The notes under the pieces: generated by a model
Seen by the model: the letters and a program-made list of their open reading frames with translations, nothing else
Database searches by the model: none
Told to the model about the DNA's origin: nothing
Part shown: positions 1 to 4,966 of the stretch, piece after piece
Layout: each line of letters opens with the position of its first letter
Numbering within the stretch: position 1 is the stretch's first letter
Program-made: the position numbers and the translations under genes
Origin: a bacterium UBP1_UBA4771
GTDB taxonomy: Bacteria > Krumholzibacteriota > Krumholzibacteriia > Krumholzibacteriales > Krumholzibacteriaceae
Direction: 5' to 3'
DNA: 8,904 nucleotides
Assembly: GCA_002403295.1 (NCBI GenBank)
Contig: DHHN01000066.1
Location: 2,079 to 10,982, forward strand

Positions 1-235
1 CCCAATCCCCGAGCACGAGATAGGCGTTCTTTTGGAGGCTGACGTAGTGAACGCTGGCGCCGTACGTCGAGACTTTGATCTTCGCTTCGATCGTGAAGGT
101 GGCGAACGTGTGGTTCGCGAACGGGATGGATAGGAAATCGCCGGCGCCATCGAGCTGCAGAACCTTGTTGGCTTTTTTCACGCCGGTCGAATCGTCGCTG
201 CATCCTATGAACGCGGATACGGCCAGCAACAGCAT
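1..235 (-). CDS. LamG-like lipoprotein, 5' part only; upstream in-frame stop
   Basis: The first 78 residues of a protein that continues past base 1. From the ATG at 235 it reads as a short hydrophobic signal (MLLLAVSAFIG) followed by C12 and SDDSTG, a typical lipoprotein cleavage site with acidic and small residues after it. Residues 25-78 (VLQLDGAGDFLSIPF, then FTIEAKIKVSTYG) resemble the first strands of a LamG/concanavalin-like domain, used for glycan or protein binding at the cell surface. The ATG at 235 has no Shine-Dalgarno site, and the signal lacks its usual basic n-region. Both lie further upstream in the same frame: an ATG at 286 with a good site, then NTRAIRTVSSLC, but a TAG at 274-272 interrupts. 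The gene is therefore either damaged or started inefficiently at 235. GC is about 55%, well below the neighbouring genes. The export call is fairly secure; the LamG call is moderate because the protein is cut off. Confidence 0.6.
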   Translation of the reverse strand, partial: MLLLAVSAFIGCSDDSTGVKKANKVLQLDGAGDFLSIPFANHTFATFTIEAKIKVSTYGASVHYVSLQKNAYLVLGDW

Positions 236-271
236 GCAAAGCGACGAGACTGTCCGGATTGCCCGCGTGTT

Positions 272-298
272 CTAAACGGAATTCATACAGACCTCTCT
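272..298 (-). promoter_or_regulatory. Ribosome binding site followed by a 4-codon frame ending in TAG
   Basis: AGAGAGG at 298-292 lies five bases before an ATG at 286. Translation from it gives MNSV and then TAG (274-272). The frame is the same as that of the downstream lipoprotein (next ATG at 235, exactly 17 codons on). Without the TAG the product would start MNSV-x-NTRAIRTVSSLCMLL, a well-formed basic n-region leading into the hydrophobic signal. It may be a nonsense mutation, a base-call error, or a minimal leader peptide. TAG also ends the dehydrogenase, the aldolase and the first DUF3857 gene here, so reassignment of TAG is unlikely. Confidence 0.6.
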
Positions 299-336
299 TT
301 CCGGCGACAGGTGCGTGAATGTTCTCGAGGAACCGG

Positions 337-447
337 TCAAGGCTTTCTTCTCGGAAGTTTCGCCAGCTTCCCTTTCGCCTTGTGCTCCATCTTGTTCAGC
401 TTCTGCTTGAGACTCTTGTTCCTGTCCTTCTTGCCCTTGTCTCCCAT
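337..447 (-). CDS. Lysine-rich 36-residue mini-protein
   Basis: A 36-residue frame starting MGDKGKKDRNKSLKQKLNK and ending KLPRRKP before TGA. It contains 12 Lys and 3 Arg against 3 acidic residues, no Cys and no hydrophobic segment, so it should be cytoplasmic, very basic and probably helical or disordered. A textbook AGGAGG lies six bases before the ATG, which is the main reason to call it real. The opening GDKGKKDxNK resembles short lysine-rich hypothetical proteins I recall from various bacteria; I could not check this. It lies 31 bases after the dehydrogenase stop on the same strand, so it may be the last gene of that transcript, or have its own promoter given its lower GC. Nucleic-acid or ribosome binding would suit the charge but is inference. 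Function unknown. Confidence 0.68.
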   Translation of the reverse strand: MGDKGKKDRNKSLKQKLNKMEHKAKGKLAKLPRRKP

Positions 448-453
448 TGCGCA

Positions 454-459
454 CCTCCT
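454..459 (-). promoter_or_regulatory. Shine-Dalgarno site of the mini-protein
   Basis: A perfect AGGAGG on the minus strand, six bases before the ATG at 447. It lies in the 31-base gap after the dehydrogenase stop codon and supports translation of the 36-residue gene. Confidence 0.7.
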
Positions 460-478
460 GTTACCGGGTCCGTGTTCG

Positions 479-1531
479 CTATTCCTGCGGCCTGACGATG
501 ACCTTGAGGGATTTTTTCCCCTCGGCGACGAGACGGAAACCGCGCGCCGTTTCGGCGAGCGGGAGGCGGTGAGTGATCATGTCCTCGACGGCGACGCGCC
601 CCGCGCGCAGAAGCTCGATTGCCCGCTCCATGTCCGCGGGCGGCCCCGCGTAGGTCGAGACGATCGCGATCTGGTCGCGCCAGAGTTCCCAGCACGGCAT
701 CGTCGCCGTCGTTCCCGGCGCGAGAGGGGCGAAGAGGAGCACCGTGCCGCCGCGGTCGGCGGAGCGAAACCCCTGTTCGACGACCCCGGGGGCGCCCGCC
801 GCGACGACGACGAGATCGAAGAGCGCTCCGCCGTTCGCCTCGCGAAGCCGCCACGGCGCGGCGTCCTTCGCCTTGAGGGCGGCGTCGGCGCCGAACCGCT
901 TCGCGGCGTTCAGCCGGTGAACGTTGACGTCGGTCGCCGCGATGCGCCCCGCCCCGAGAGCGGCGAGCGCCTTGACGAAGAGGAGTCCCGAGATGCCGCT
1001 CCCGAGAACGAGCGCGCTCGCTCCGGGCTCGAAGCGCGCGACGCGAAGCCCGCGGAGCACGCACGCGAGCGGCTCGGCGAACGTCCCCTCGTCGAACGAG
1101 AGCTCGTCGGGCACGATGAAGGTGCCCCTGTCGACGTTGATCGCAGGCACGCGGACGTACTCGCAGAATCCGCCCGGGTCGAAGTTGGTCGAACGGAGCG
1201 TGTCGCAGAGGGAATAGTGTCCGGCGAGGCAGTATCGGCACGTGTTGCACGGAACGTGGTGCGCCACGGTGACCCGGTCGCCGGTTTCGAAGCGTTGAAC
1301 GCGCTTTCCCGCGTCGACGACGGTGCCCGCGATCTCGTGTCCGAGGACGAGCGGCGCCTTTTTCAGGCGATACCATTCCATGACGTCGCTGCCGCAGATG
1401 CCGCTCGATTCGACGCGGACGAGGAGCTCGTCGGGGCCGATCGCCGGCACCGGCCGCTCCTCCACGCGGACGTCGTCGTTGCGGTGATACACCGCGGCGC
1501 GCATCGTTTTTCGTTTCGGCTTCTTCGGCAT
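479..1531 (-). CDS. Zinc-dependent NAD(H) dehydrogenase, iditol/threonine dehydrogenase-like (MDR family)
   Basis: A 350-residue medium-chain dehydrogenase, the usual length. It should oxidise a secondary alcohol of a polyol, sugar acid or amino acid in the cytoplasm. Catalytic zinc ligands are visible: C46 in GICGSD, H65-E66 in GHE, and E153 in FAEPLACVLRG. The structural-zinc lobe has four cysteines, C95, C98, C101 and C109 (CNTCRYCLAGHYSLC). The Rossmann loop is G177-SGIS-G182, and D201 at the end of the second strand (ATDVN) favours NAD over NADP. Motifs such as GGFCEYVRVPA and the C-terminal ITHRLPL...SLKVIV match the iditol-2-dehydrogenase-like branch best. The start at 1531 is chosen for the GGAGGAG nine bases upstream; it adds a basic PKKPKRK stretch before MRAAVYH, and the ATG at 1504 is the alternative. 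It follows the aldolase by 29 bases, so the two are probably co-transcribed. Family is sure; substrate is unknown. Confidence 0.93.
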   Translation of the reverse strand: MPKKPKRKTMRAAVYHRNDDVRVEERPVPAIGPDELLVRVESSGICGSDVMEWYRLKKAPLVLGHEIAGTVVDAGKRVQRFETGDRVTVAHHVPCNTCRYCLAGHYSLCDTLRSTNFDPGGFCEYVRVPAINVDRGTFIVPDELSFDEGTFAEPLACVLRGLRVARFEPGASALVLGSGISGLLFVKALAALGAGRIAATDVNVHRLNAAKRFGADAALKAKDAAPWRLREANGGALFDLVVVAAGAPGVVEQGFRSADRGGTVLLFAPLAPGTTATMPCWELWRDQIAIVSTYAGPPADMERAIELLRAGRVAVEDMITHRLPLAETARGFRLVAEGKKSLKVIVRPQE

Positions 1532-1560
1532 GCGAAGGGGCTCCTCCCGCGACGCCGGCG

Positions 1561-2358
1561 CTAGTTTCTCGTCGCCTTGAGGTCCTCGAAGAGATCGAGC
1601 GCCTGCTTCACGGTCGCCTTCTCGTGCACGACGGCGCGCACCGACTGGATGGCGGCGACGGGGTGCTCCGACTGCCAGATGTTGCGGCCCATGTCGACCC
1701 CGACGGCGCCGCGGCTCAGCGCGTCGTGCGTGAGCTGGAGGACGTCTTTCATGGTGTCGAGCTTGGGCCCGCCCGCGATGACGACGGGCACGGGACATCC
1801 CTCGACGACCTTCTCGAATCCCTCGCAGTAGTACGTCTTGACGAGGTGCGCGCCGAGCTCGGCCGCGATGCGGCAGCAGAGGGAGAGGAACCGCTGGTCG
1901 CGCTTCTCGAGCTCCTTGCCGACGGCCGTCACGGCGAGCACCGGGATGCCGTACGTCTGGCCCTCGTTCACGAGGTCGGCGAGGCTGAGGAGCGTCTGGC
2001 GTTCGTAGTCCGTTCCGACGAAGATCGAGAGGGCGACCGCCGAAACATTCAGGCGGATCGCCTCCTCGAAGGTGGTCGTGATCCCCTCGTCGGCGAGCGA
2101 GGGACCGATGACGCTCGTGCCGCCCGACACGCGGAGCACGATCGGCGTCTGCGTCGCGGGGTCGACCGAGGCGCGGAGCACGCCTCGCGTCGGCATGAGC
2201 GCGTCGGCGTGCGGAAGAAGCGGCTCGATCGTCCGTCGCGGATTCTCGATCCGCGACGTGGGGCCGAGGAAATAGCCGTGGTCGACGGCGAGCATGACCG
2301 TGCGCCCGGTCGCGGGCTTGATGATTCTCGCGAGCCTGTTCTGCAGTCCCCAATCCAT
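1561..2358 (-). CDS. LsrF-like class I aldolase/thiolase (DhnA/DeoC-LacD family)
   Basis: A 265-residue TIM-barrel enzyme very like E. coli LsrF (3-hydroxy-5-phosphonooxypentane-2,4-dione thiolase of AI-2 breakdown) and archaeal-type class I fructose-bisphosphate aldolases. Shared blocks include MDWGLQNRLARI, TVMLAVDHGYFLGPT (D26-H27), HADALMPTRGVLR, VTAVGKEL, AHLVKTYY with the likely Schiff-base lysine K174, CPVPVVIAGGPKL, and GVDMGRNIWQSEHPVAA, which together form the phosphate-binding end of the barrel. The roughly 30-residue N-terminal extension of LsrF is absent; the protein begins at the conserved DWG. The ATG at 2358 is preferred because AGGGGGG lies eight bases upstream; a GTG nine bases earlier overlaps that site. 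It is followed after 29 bases by the dehydrogenase and preceded by an MFS transporter. No other lsr gene is in view, so a role in AI-2 breakdown is doubtful; retro-aldol or thiolytic cleavage of a phosphorylated sugar or polyol intermediate is the safer reading. Confidence 0.9.
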   Translation of the reverse strand: MDWGLQNRLARIIKPATGRTVMLAVDHGYFLGPTSRIENPRRTIEPLLPHADALMPTRGVLRASVDPATQTPIVLRVSGGTSVIGPSLADEGITTTFEEAIRLNVSAVALSIFVGTDYERQTLLSLADLVNEGQTYGIPVLAVTAVGKELEKRDQRFLSLCCRIAAELGAHLVKTYYCEGFEKVVEGCPVPVVIAGGPKLDTMKDVLQLTHDALSRGAVGVDMGRNIWQSEHPVAAIQSVRAVVHEKATVKQALDLFEDLKATRN

Positions 2359-2374
2359 CGGAAGCACCCCCCTG

Positions 2375-2392
2375 ATCGTTCCGGTATCGTTC
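2375..2392 (-). repeat. Direct repeat GAACGAT, 11-base period, before the aldolase gene
   Basis: Read on the minus strand, GAACGAT occurs at 2392-2386 and again at 2381-2375, separated by ACCG. The 11-base period is about one helical turn, and the second copy ends 16 bases before the aldolase start. It could bind a regulator or be chance. Confidence 0.3.
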
Positions 2393-2468
2393 GTGAGCCC
2401 CGCGACGCGCCTCCGGGCGGCGGGCTTCCGGCGCGTTTCGAGAAAGCGTCGTGTGAAGGGCGAGCATA

Positions 2469-2485
2469 GGCGCCTTGCCGGCGCC
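2469..2485 (-). other. Perfect GC hairpin just after the MFS stop codon
   Basis: GGCGCC at 2485-2480 and again at 2474-2469 pair fully, leaving a five-base loop (GGCAA). The hairpin begins three bases past the MFS stop (TGA, 2491-2489). No T-run follows, so it is not a standard intrinsic terminator. It may protect the 3' end of a processed message or weaken read-through into the aldolase gene, which starts 130 bases after the MFS stop. The rest of that gap shows no gene and no convincing promoter. Confidence 0.4.
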
Positions 2486-2488
2486 CCG

Positions 2489-3694
2489 TCAAGGGCGAAT
2501 TCCCTCGAGGATCGGCGGCGCCGCCGCGGTCCGCCGCATGCGCGTTCGAAGGGCGGCCGCGTAGATCGCGACGATCAGCGACAGCGCGCCGAGCATGATG
2601 AAGGGCGAGTGAATTCCCCACGCGTCCGACATGAATCCGGCCATGAAGGCGAAGACCGCGTTCCCGAGTATCTGAAGGTTCGCGATGAGGCTGAAGGCGG
2701 CGGTGCGGTTGCGCGATTTGGCCGACGCTCCGACGAGGGTGAGGAGCGCGGGAAACGTGAGGAGGAGCGCATACCCGAAGATCGCGATGAGCGCCGCCGC
2801 GAGCACGAGGTTCGTGGTGATGCCGATGAGGCAGGTCGTCGCGGCCGTCACCGAGAATCCGAGGATGAGCACTCCGTCGCGGCCGATGCGCTCGGCGATC
2901 CTGCTGTAGGTGAGCGACGCGACGACCCCCGCGGCTATCCAGCCGCCGAGGATGATCCCCGTGAGCGACATGGGCGCCCCGAGCCGGTGATTGAGGAGGC
3001 TCGGGCCGTAGGCCATGGTGATTCCCCACGCGACGCCGCTGACGACGGCCGGCACGATGAAGTGCCGCTGGTCGCGGATCGTCTCGCTCCACGAGACCGG
3101 CTCGCTCTCGTCTCCCGCGTCGTCGGCGCCGTTCGTCCCGCGCGAGAGCAAGAGTCCCGCGAACGCGCCGGCGACGCAGAGCGCTCCCCAGACGTGGAGC
3201 GGCACGCTCCAGCCGTAGTGCTGCGCGAGGTACCCCGTGCCGAGAAAGGCCGCGAGCACGCCGACGTCGCCGAACGCGCTCTGGATGCCCATCGCGCGGT
3301 CGAAGATCGCGCCGCGGAACGAATTCGTGACCCACGACACGCCGACGGGATGGTAGATGCTCGATCCGATCCGCACCCCTATGTAAAAGAGGATGAGCAT
3401 GCCGAAGCTGCGCGCGTACGGGGTGAGCCACAGAAAGAGCCCGACGGTGAGAACGTCGAGGAACAGGAGCGTCCGGTAATGGCGCCCCTTCGCCCAGTGG
3501 CCGACGAAGAAATGAAAGAGAATCGCCACGGCGAGACCGGCGAGTATGAGCGTGCCGATATCGGCGTAACGCCTGATGAGATATCCCTGCGTGTAGAGAA
3601 TGGGGAAAATGGTCGGAAGCGTCACGACCGAGGCGTCGTTGAAGACGTGAAAGACCGCGACGGCCCCGAGTATCTTCTTTTGCTTCGCGTCCAT
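2489..3694 (-). CDS. MFS transporter, fosmidomycin-resistance (Fsr)-like
   Basis: A 401-residue membrane protein with about twelve hydrophobic segments in two halves, split by a hydrophilic acidic loop near residues 184-210 (DDAGDESEPVSW). The first helix, with FHVFNDASVVTLPTIFPIL, and the SSIYHPVGVSW block (111-121) match the Fsr-like branch of the major facilitator superfamily. The loop between helices 2 and 3 (GHWAKGRHYRT, 65-75) is a degenerate motif A, echoed in the second half by SRIAERIGRDG. It sits in the inner membrane and probably moves a small molecule by proton coupling; the direction is unknown. The start at 3694 is chosen because MDAKQKK leads straight into helix 1. Unlike most genes here it has no Shine-Dalgarno site, and a -10-like element lies ten bases upstream. 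Its position ahead of the aldolase and dehydrogenase suggests it handles their substrate, though the 130-base gap leaves room for separate transcription. Confidence 0.88.
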   Translation of the reverse strand: MDAKQKKILGAVAVFHVFNDASVVTLPTIFPILYTQGYLIRRYADIGTLILAGLAVAILFHFFVGHWAKGRHYRTLLFLDVLTVGLFLWLTPYARSFGMLILFYIGVRIGSSIYHPVGVSWVTNSFRGAIFDRAMGIQSAFGDVGVLAAFLGTGYLAQHYGWSVPLHVWGALCVAGAFAGLLLSRGTNGADDAGDESEPVSWSETIRDQRHFIVPAVVSGVAWGITMAYGPSLLNHRLGAPMSLTGIILGGWIAAGVVASLTYSRIAERIGRDGVLILGFSVTAATTCLIGITTNLVLAAALIAIFGYALLLTFPALLTLVGASAKSRNRTAAFSLIANLQILGNAVFAFMAGFMSDAWGIHSPFIMLGALSLIVAIYAAALRTRMRRTAAAPPILEGIRP

Positions 3695-3712
3695 ACGTTT
3701 CGTAAATATAAT
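3684..3712 (+). promoter_or_regulatory. Candidate promoter of the memo-DUF3857 operon
   Basis: A perfect TATAAT at 3707-3712 in an AT-rich pocket of otherwise GC-rich DNA. A poor -35 match, TTCGCG (3684-3689), lies 17 bases upstream, inside the MFS coding region. The predicted start near 3719 gives a leader of about 118 bases. The -10 overlaps the divergent MFS -10 on the opposite strand, so polymerase could not occupy both at once. Confidence 0.5.
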
Positions 3713-3732
3713 CGTTTGCGCGCGCGGCGCAA
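3705..3732 (-). promoter_or_regulatory. Candidate promoter of the MFS gene, possibly giving a leaderless message
   Basis: On the minus strand TTGCGC (3732-3727) is followed after 16 bases by TATATT (3710-3705). Only ten bases separate the -10 element from the ATG, so transcription would begin about 1-5 bases before the start codon. This fits the missing Shine-Dalgarno site. The assignment rests on consensus only. Confidence 0.45.
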
Positions 3733-3748
3733 TCGCCCTCTGGACGAT

Positions 3749-3763
3749 CCGGAAAGATTCCGG
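3749..3763. repeat. Inverted repeat CCGGAA-AGA-TTCCGG in the operon leader
   Basis: Two perfect six-base arms (3749-3754 and 3758-3763) with a three-base spacer, about 30 bases downstream of the predicted plus-strand transcription start. It could be an operator for a dimeric regulator or an RNA hairpin. No known regulator is assigned. Confidence 0.45.
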
Positions 3764-3794
3764 TAGAGTGGGGTTTCGCTTCGCTCCCCCGCAG

Positions 3795-3810
3795 GCCCCG
3801 CCGGCGGGGC
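3795..3810. repeat. Perfect 16-base GC palindrome upstream of the memo gene
   Basis: GCCCCGCCGGCGGGGC is fully self-complementary and ends 14 bases before the AGGAGG of the memo gene. No T-run follows, so it is not a terminator. It could act as a DNA site or as a leader structure affecting ribosome access. In GC-rich DNA such a palindrome can also arise by chance. Confidence 0.4.
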
Positions 3811-3824
3811 GTGTCCCGGATCCC

Positions 3825-3830
3825 AGGAGG
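3825..3830 (+). promoter_or_regulatory. Shine-Dalgarno site fixing the GTG start of the memo gene
   Basis: AGGAGG six bases before the GTG at 3837. It selects that start over the GTG at 3768, which would add 23 low-complexity residues ahead of the signal peptide. Confidence 0.75.
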
Positions 3831-3836
3831 CGGTTC

Positions 3837-4949
3837 GTGAGACGAACGTCACGTTTCTGCGCTCTCGCCGCGGCGGCCGCCCTCGCGCTGCACGCCTCGT
3901 GCGCGCAGCCCGTGGGGAAGCGGGCGCTTTCCGTCCGGGCGCAGAAGGACACGATCGGCTACGCGACGAGGCCGGAGCAGGTGGAGGCTCTCGTCCGTCT
4001 CGTCGATTCGCTCGAGGCGGAGCGGTACGAATCGAACGCGGCCGCGTTCCCGCTCATGCGCATGGAGGCGATGATCGGCGCCGTCTGCCCTCACGACGAC
4101 TATCTCTATGCGGGGCGCGGGTACGTGCACGCGCTGCGCGGGCTGCGGGCCCCGCGCGTGATCCTCCTCGGCGTCTCGCATACGGCGCGCCGGCGCGGCA
4201 TCCAGGGCACGCTCGTCTTCGACTCGTTCGACGCGTGGCGCGGCGCGTACGGGGATTGCCCCGTTTCGCCCGTGCGCGCCGAGATCATCGCCGGTCTTCC
4301 GCCGGAGCTCGTTCTCGTGAGCGACGAGATCCACGCGGAGGAGCATTCGCTCGAGGGGTTCGTTCACATTCTCCAACATTTTTTGCCGCGGGTCGAGATC
4401 GTGCCGGTTCTCGTGACGCGGCAGAGCGGCGAGGGCTTCGAGCGCGCCGCGGATACGCTCGCCGCGGTCGTTTCCCGCGTCATGGAGCGCCATCGCTGGA
4501 AGCTCGGGCGCGACGCGGCGGTTCTCATCTCCGCCGACTGCGTCCATTACGGCGACGAAGCGTGGGGAGGGCGCGACTACGCCCCCTTCGGCGCCGATTC
4601 GGCGGGATACGAGCGCGGCGTCGCGCAGGATCTCGACGTCATACGGTCGTCGCTCACGGGAGCGATCGACGCAGGCGCGATCGCGCGCTTCCGCGAGATG
4701 GTCGACAGCGGCGATTTCGAGCAGCCCTACCGGATATCGTGGTGCGGGGTCTACTCGATCCCCTTCGGCCTTCGCGTGCTCGAGCGTCTGTGCGCGTCGG
4801 CGGGGCGGGAGGCGCCTCTCGGATACATGCTCGTCTACGGCACGAGCGTCGATCCCCCGGCGCTGCCGCTCGGGCACACGGGGCTCGGGGTCACGGCCGT
4901 CGCGACGATACGGCATTGGGTCGGTTACACGGCGATCGGATACTGGTGA
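3837..4949 (+). CDS. amrB: Exported MEMO-family protein (AmmeMemoRadiSam system protein B)
   Basis: A 370-residue protein with an N-terminal export signal (MRRTSRFCALAAAAALALHA, then SC22AQP); residues from about 80 on form a MEMO domain. Family landmarks occur in order: CPHDDYLYAG with H86 (human MEMO1 H49), LLGVSHTARR with H115 (H81), AEEHSLEG, SADCVHYGDEAWG with D234 and H237 (D189, H192), and SWCGVYSIPFG with C303 (C244). The His/His/Cys set is the metal site reported for human MEMO1 (iron, copper), so metal binding is likely; the reaction is unsettled. Prokaryotic Memo proteins are normally cytoplasmic and often occur with AMMECR1 and a radical SAM enzyme. Neither is here, and the signal peptide would place this copy in the envelope. 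H at -3 makes C22 a poor lipobox, so cleavage by signal peptidase I is equally possible. It is first in a three-gene operon; the next gene starts 17 bases after its stop. Confidence 0.88.
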   Translation: MRRTSRFCALAAAAALALHASCAQPVGKRALSVRAQKDTIGYATRPEQVEALVRLVDSLEAERYESNAAAFPLMRMEAMIGAVCPHDDYLYAGRGYVHALRGLRAPRVILLGVSHTARRRGIQGTLVFDSFDAWRGAYGDCPVSPVRAEIIAGLPPELVLVSDEIHAEEHSLEGFVHILQHFLPRVEIVPVLVTRQSGEGFERAADTLAAVVSRVMERHRWKLGRDAAVLISADCVHYGDEAWGGRDYAPFGADSAGYERGVAQDLDVIRSSLTGAIDAGAIARFREMVDSGDFEQPYRISWCGVYSIPFGLRVLERLCASAGREAPLGYMLVYGTSVDPPALPLGHTGLGVTAVATIRHWVGYTAIGYW

Positions 4950-4966
4950 AAAGGAGGCATCGAGGC

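Noticed and set aside
272..274. TAG as a recoded sense codon (pyrrolysine or reassigned stop) in the lipoprotein.
   Set aside because: TAG ends the dehydrogenase, the aldolase and the first DUF3857 gene in this window, so it acts as an ordinary stop here.
311..1564. A 417-codon plus-strand frame opposite the dehydrogenase, and a similar 490-codon one at 2294-3766 opposite the MFS gene.
   Set aside because: Both are antisense to well-supported genes, with charged low-complexity translations and no domain.
479..2467. The dehydrogenase frame stays open upstream across the aldolase, suggesting a 662-residue fusion.
   Set aside because: The part above 1531 is out of frame with the conserved aldolase and is Arg-rich shadow sequence; a ribosome site precedes the ATG at 1531.
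3768..3836. An earlier GTG start for the Memo gene at 3768.
   Set aside because: It has no good ribosome site and would add Pro/Arg-rich residues ahead of the signal peptide. The GTG at 3837 has AGGAGG at ideal spacing.
3695..3952. An upstream extension of the MFS gene to 3952.
   Set aside because: The extra residues overlap the Memo leader and signal peptide region, contain no membrane segment, and would precede the natural MDAKQKK start into helix 1.
3899..4966. The DUF3857 frame stays open upstream through the Memo gene, suggesting a 1047-residue fusion.
   Set aside because: The upstream translation is Arg-rich and in a different frame from the Memo domain. A signal peptide, lipobox and Shine-Dalgarno site place the true start at 4967.
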